Shown piece by piece: positions 6,786 to 9,844 of a DNA stretch of 9,844 nt (its first letter is position 1; every line of letters starts with the position of its first letter). The notes under the pieces were generated by a model. That model was not told where the DNA came from and did not search any database. It saw only the letters and a list, made by a program, of their open reading frames with translations. Both the position numbers and the translations under genes were made by a program. The stretch is from an uncultured Aquimarina sp. (GTDB lineage: Bacteria; Bacteroidota; Bacteroidia; Flavobacteriales; Flavobacteriaceae), in contig CALGNG010000205.1 in NCBI GenBank assembly GCA_937958735.1, positions 1 through 9,844 on the forward strand. Direction: 5' to 3'.

Positions 6786-8003
6786 ATGAATCTACAAATC
6801 CAATTATTTATTTTACCGCTTCTTTTTTTAAGCATTGTTACATCTGCTCAAAAAACACAAAGCCAATTAGAGTCGGAACGTAAAGAACTTGCTTCCGAAA
6901 TTGCCTCGATAGCTAAACTTAGAAAAAAAAGCAAAAACAAACAACGCTCTGTTCTAGAAAAAGTAACAGGTCTAAATAGACAAATTAAAGCACTAGACCG
7001 CCTAATTAAGGTTACCAACCAGCAGGCAAATTATATTTCCCGAAAAATAAGCAACAACAAGCAAGAAGTAACGCAATTAAACACCGAATTAGGAAACCTT
7101 AAAAAAGACTATTCCGAACTAATTAGCAAGTCCTATAAAAGTAAATCGCAACAAAACAGAATACTCTTTCTTTTATCCTCCGAAAGCTTTAAACAAGCCT
7201 ACAAACGCATACAATACATGAAACAGTATGCCAAATACCGCAAAAAACAAGGAGAAGAAATTCAAGAAAAAAAGCTACGAGTAGAAGAATTAACTAAAAG
7301 TTTAAAAAAACAAAAAGAAACTAAAAAAAGTCTTGCAGAAGAGAATAAAAAAACACAACAACAATTAAAGGCAGACAAAAAAGAACAGCAGGCACTTGTC
7401 GTTAAAATTCAAAAAAACCAAAAAAAATACACCAAACAAATTAAAGAGCAACAGCGAAAAGCTAGAGCTATTGACAAACAAATTGAAAAATTAATTAGAG
7501 AAGCTATTGCTAGGGCTAATAAAAAAGCAGGGGCTAAAAAAAACACTAAAACCTTTGCTTTAACAGCAGAAGCCAAAATCTTAGCCGATAACTTTACTAG
7601 CAACAAAGGGAAACTACCTTGGCCTGTAGTTAAGGGTAATCTAATTAAACGTTTTGGAAAACAACCCCATCCTGTAATTCCAAATATTGTAATTAATAAT
7701 AGTGGTGTAGATATAGAAACCGATGAAAATATTATTGCTCGCTCTATTTTTAATGGAGAAGTCTCTACAGTACAAGCTATAAGAGGAGCAGGAAAACTAG
7801 TACAAATACGTCACGGGAATTATATCTCTACCTATTACAATATTGAAAATATTTCGGTAAAAGAAGGGGATAAAATAACTACCAAACAAGCTATAGGAAT
7901 TGTACACAAAAACAATACAACAGGACGTGCTATCTTAAAGTTCTCTATTTTTAAAGATTCTCATTTTTTAAATCCAGAAAAATGGATTTTTAAACTAAAA
8001 TAA
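6786..8003 (+). CDS. EnvC/M23-like murein hydrolase activator with degenerate LytM domain
   Basis: This 405-residue exported protein has a signal peptide (residues 1-21, ending in IVTSA|QK). A very long Lys/Gln/Glu-rich coiled coil follows (about 22-245), then a C-terminal LytM/M23 domain (about 285-405). This is the architecture of EnvC, which at the division site activates periplasmic N-acetylmuramyl amidases rather than cutting peptidoglycan itself. The usual zinc-peptidase residues are mostly missing: the HxxxD motif reads N305-S-G-V-D309, the His after the Tyr pair is Asn352 (YYN), and the HxH position reads L384-K-F-S. Only Asp309 and the isolated His343 of RHGNYIS survive. An enzymatically inactive activator is therefore the best reading. 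It closes the tightly spaced block, three bases after the lipoprotein gene, and 336 non-coding bases follow. General annotation as a 'M23 family peptidase' would overstate its activity. Confidence 0.9.
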   Translation: MNLQIQLFILPLLFLSIVTSAQKTQSQLESERKELASEIASIAKLRKKSKNKQRSVLEKVTGLNRQIKALDRLIKVTNQQANYISRKISNNKQEVTQLNTELGNLKKDYSELISKSYKSKSQQNRILFLLSSESFKQAYKRIQYMKQYAKYRKKQGEEIQEKKLRVEELTKSLKKQKETKKSLAEENKKTQQQLKADKKEQQALVVKIQKNQKKYTKQIKEQQRKARAIDKQIEKLIREAIARANKKAGAKKNTKTFALTAEAKILADNFTSNKGKLPWPVVKGNLIKRFGKQPHPVIPNIVINNSGVDIETDENIIARSIFNGEVSTVQAIRGAGKLVQIRHGNYISTYYNIENISVKEGDKITTKQAIGIVHKNNTTGRAILKFSIFKDSHFLNPEKWIFKLK

Positions 8004-8339
8004 ACCTAATCTTTGCGCTTTTTACAAAGAAAAAAATACAAATTCACGACCTCTTACCTCCATTATTAATGGTGTTTTACCACTATTTTACAGATAATTC
8101 ACCTTTAACCCATTCTAAGCAATCCTATATGTATACATCTTAGCACACTGTTAAAACATCTATAACCCCATAAATGATGCCCTTTATCACGTATTGCATC
8201 ACATCTAAAAATTACATTTTATTGCAAAAAAATTAATTATTGTTAAGAATCTAACACTAAAAATACGCTTTTACATGCTTTTATTAAAACACAAAAGCCT
8301 ATTTTAGCCTTACAGTTATATTAACCATAATTCATTAGT
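8004..8339. other. AT-rich intergenic region without a recognisable gene
   Basis: I see no ORF with family resemblance on either strand, no tRNA and no strong intrinsic terminator. Small structures present are a 6-bp inverted repeat just after the EnvC-like stop (TCTTTG 8010-8015, CAAAGA 8025-8030, not followed by a T-run), a perfect 10-bp palindrome ATGTATACAT (8129-8138), and a cluster near 8267-8298. That cluster has GCTTTTA twice, 10 bases apart, with the second copy's GCTTTT also pairing with AAAAGC at 8293-8298. These could belong to the control region of the DUF547 genes, but each could also be chance in AT-rich DNA. No clear TAnnTTTG promoter was found. Confidence 0.5.
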
Positions 8340-9104
8340 ATGAAAAAAACATTTACTTTATTATTAGTATTAATTACCACACTACAATTTTATTCAAAAG
8401 AAGTAAATGAATATACAAAGCCTTATTTTGAAACAGAGAAAACGGCTAATCCAAAAGTAGATTATTCTATTTGGTCTATGCTCTTAAAAAAGAATATAGA
8501 TACCAATGGACATGTAAATTATAAGAATTTCAAAAAAGACAAACAGATGTTTAATAAATTTTTAAACATCTTATCTAATACAAAAATTGATAATAATTGG
8601 ACCACTAATCAAAAAATTGCTTTTTGGATCAATGTCTATAATGCCTTTACCATAAAGCTAATTATAAATAATTACCCTTTAAAAAGTATTAAAGAAATAA
8701 AAAAACCATGGGATATCAAATTTTTTAAAATTGACGGCAGAAGCCTTAGCCTAGGAGACGTAGAGCACCTTATTTTAAGAAAAGAGTTTAACGAACCTAG
8801 AATTCATTTTGCCATTAATTGCGCTTCTAAATCTTGCCCTAGAATAATTCAAATCCCTTACGAAGGAAAAAACTTAGATAAATTATTAGAAAGACAAACT
8901 AAAGAATATGTTAACGATAGCGAGGTAAATGAAATTACCGAAAATTCTTACAAATTATCTAAATTATTTTCTTGGTTTTCTAAAGACTTTAGACAAGCAG
9001 AAGGCAACGTAGAGGGCTTTATTTCTAAATACAGTAAAACTCGTATCATTAATCAAAAAAATAAAGGTTTTTTAGAGTACAATTGGGAATTAAATGAAAA
9101 ATAA
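8340..9104 (+). CDS. Exported DUF547 domain protein (first of tandem pair)
   Basis: This 254-residue protein has an N-terminal hydrophobic signal (MKKTFTLLLVLITTLQFYS) and is then almost entirely a DUF547 domain. Visible family hallmarks are DYSIWSMLL (41-49), IAFWINVYNA (93-102), GDVEHLILR (139-147) and the block PRIHFAINCASKSCP (153-167) with His156, Cys161 and Cys166. The biochemical function of DUF547 is not established to my knowledge; the conserved His/Cys/Asn/Glu residues suggest either an enzyme or a structural Cys pair, and I cannot choose. The location is probably periplasmic or secreted. The ATG at 8340 is the natural start for the signal peptide. It is preceded by 336 non-coding bases, so it likely has its own promoter, and it is followed 120 bases later by a paralog. 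Confidence 0.9.
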   Translation: MKKTFTLLLVLITTLQFYSKEVNEYTKPYFETEKTANPKVDYSIWSMLLKKNIDTNGHVNYKNFKKDKQMFNKFLNILSNTKIDNNWTTNQKIAFWINVYNAFTIKLIINNYPLKSIKEIKKPWDIKFFKIDGRSLSLGDVEHLILRKEFNEPRIHFAINCASKSCPRIIQIPYEGKNLDKLLERQTKEYVNDSEVNEITENSYKLSKLFSWFSKDFRQAEGNVEGFISKYSKTRIINQKNKGFLEYNWELNEK

Positions 9105-9224
9105 ATAGTTTTTTAATCTGTTTTTTTCTAACACTTTAACCCATATACTTGTAGTTGCTCAGGAAAATTCTGTAATAACCTAATAGTAATTTCGACTTTA
9201 ACTGTAGACATTAAAAACACAGTT

Positions 9225-9844
9225 ATGACAAAATTACAGCTATTAATATTCGGTATTTTAACCAGTTTTTGTGCAAATACATTTTTTGCACAAACCTCCA
9301 TAAGCTACATTTCTAATACTAGCGATGTATATGCTTTTGACCCATCAAAAAGGGTTAGAGTAAATTATAAAGAAGAAAAAATAGATTATACTATTTGGAA
9401 AAATTTATTGCAAAAAAACACTTTACCAAATGGAAAAGTTAAATACGACGGTTTTAGAGACGACTTACCAGAGCTAAATACTTTTATAAAACAATTGTCT
9501 AATGCTAAAATTACAAATAGTTGGACCAAGTCAGACAAAATTGCATTTTGGATTAATGCTTACAATGCCCATACTATAAAGTTAATATTAAACCACTACC
9601 CTATTAGTAGTATTAAAGAAATTTCTGGACCATGGAAAATTAAATTTGTTACGATTAACAATACTTTAATGAGTTTAAGTGAGATAGAACATAAAATTCT
9701 AAGAAAATTTAGAGAACCAAGAATCCATTTTGCCATTAATTGCGCTTCTAGTTCCTGTCCTAGATTAATCCAAATACCTTATACCTCTAAAAACTTAGAG
9801 AAGCTATTGGATCGCCAAACTAAAGAGTTTATAAACGATGGATT
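9225..9844 (+). CDS. Exported DUF547 domain protein (second of tandem pair), 3'-truncated by window end
   Basis: An ATG at 9225 opens a frame that runs without a stop to the end of the window (206 complete codons plus two bases). It begins with a signal peptide (MTKLQLLIFGILTSF.., cleavage likely at FFA|QT, residues 22-23). The DUF547 domain follows from about residue 54: DYTIWKNLL, IAFWINAYNA (106-115), SEIEHKILR (152-160) and PRIHFAINCASSSCP (165-179) with His168, Cys173 and Cys178. Hand alignment with the preceding gene's product over its residues 41-193 gives about 96 identities in 153 positions with one gap, so the two are close paralogs from a tandem duplication. This copy has about 13 more residues between the start and the domain. 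Its C-terminus should resemble the last ~60 residues of the upstream copy, but that part is outside the window. Confidence 0.92.
   Translation, partial: MTKLQLLIFGILTSFCANTFFAQTSISYISNTSDVYAFDPSKRVRVNYKEEKIDYTIWKNLLQKNTLPNGKVKYDGFRDDLPELNTFIKQLSNAKITNSWTKSDKIAFWINAYNAHTIKLILNHYPISSIKEISGPWKIKFVTINNTLMSLSEIEHKILRKFREPRIHFAINCASSSCPRLIQIPYTSKNLEKLLDRQTKEFINDG

Noticed and set aside
7409..7606. 65-codon minus-strand frame that looks like a membrane peptide
   Set aside because: It is complementary to the Lys/Ala-rich coiled-coil coding region, which automatically reads as Phe/Leu-rich on the other strand.
8010..8030. 6-bp hairpin after the EnvC-like gene as a terminator
   Set aside because: The stem is weak and is followed by an A-run rather than a T-run, and the T-run lies on the wrong side for minus-strand termination.
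9105..9224. T-rich stretch and TAATTTCG (9187-9194) as terminator and promoter between the DUF547 genes
   Set aside because: There is no stem before the T-runs, and the box differs from TAnnTTTG with no TTG at the expected distance, so neither is supported well enough to annotate.

Overview
The window looks like chromosomal DNA of a low-GC member of the Bacteroidota, most likely Flavobacteriaceae. The AT-rich codon use, the near absence of Shine-Dalgarno sequences, exported proteins cleaved just before Gln (..A|Q..), a DUF4292-type lipoprotein and tandem DUF547 proteins all point there. The gene order flippase - dUTPase - sugar-phosphate nucleotidyltransferase - TPR protein - DUF4292 lipoprotein - EnvC-like protein is, from memory, one that recurs in flavobacterial genomes. 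Genus or species cannot be judged from this sequence.

Layout. (1) Positions 2-625 (+) hold the C-terminal end of an outer-membrane beta-barrel protein, probably Omp85/BamA-like. It converges on a minus-strand tandem-domain universal stress protein (714-1544), and a strong bidirectional terminator lies between the two. (2) A divergent intergenic region (1545-1687) precedes a block of six plus-strand genes running from 1688 to 8003: a polysaccharide/oligosaccharide flippase, dUTPase (dut), a sugar-phosphate nucleotidyltransferase with a left-handed beta-helix tail, an exported TPR protein, a LolB-like DUF4292 lipoprotein and a coiled-coil EnvC-like protein with a degenerate LytM/M23 domain. The last three are tightly packed (1-nt gap, 26-nt overlap, 3-nt gap) and probably translationally coupled. 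(3) A 336-base AT-rich spacer (8004-8339) without a recognisable gene is followed by two tandem, clearly paralogous exported DUF547 proteins. The second is cut by the window end.

How the genes fit together. Apart from the housekeeping dUTPase, the central block is an envelope set: a membrane flippase, an enzyme making activated sugar, an exported TPR scaffold, an outer-membrane lipoprotein with a lipoprotein-carrier-like fold, and a probable non-catalytic activator of peptidoglycan amidases. A shared role in cell-wall or outer-membrane assembly is an inference from this content and the tight spacing.

I found no mobile element, CRISPR array, tRNA, rRNA or phage/defence system. The points most worth a second look are the loss of the zinc ligands in the EnvC-like protein, the TPR/LolB-like/EnvC-like coupled trio with its non-ATG starts, and the tandem DUF547 duplication.
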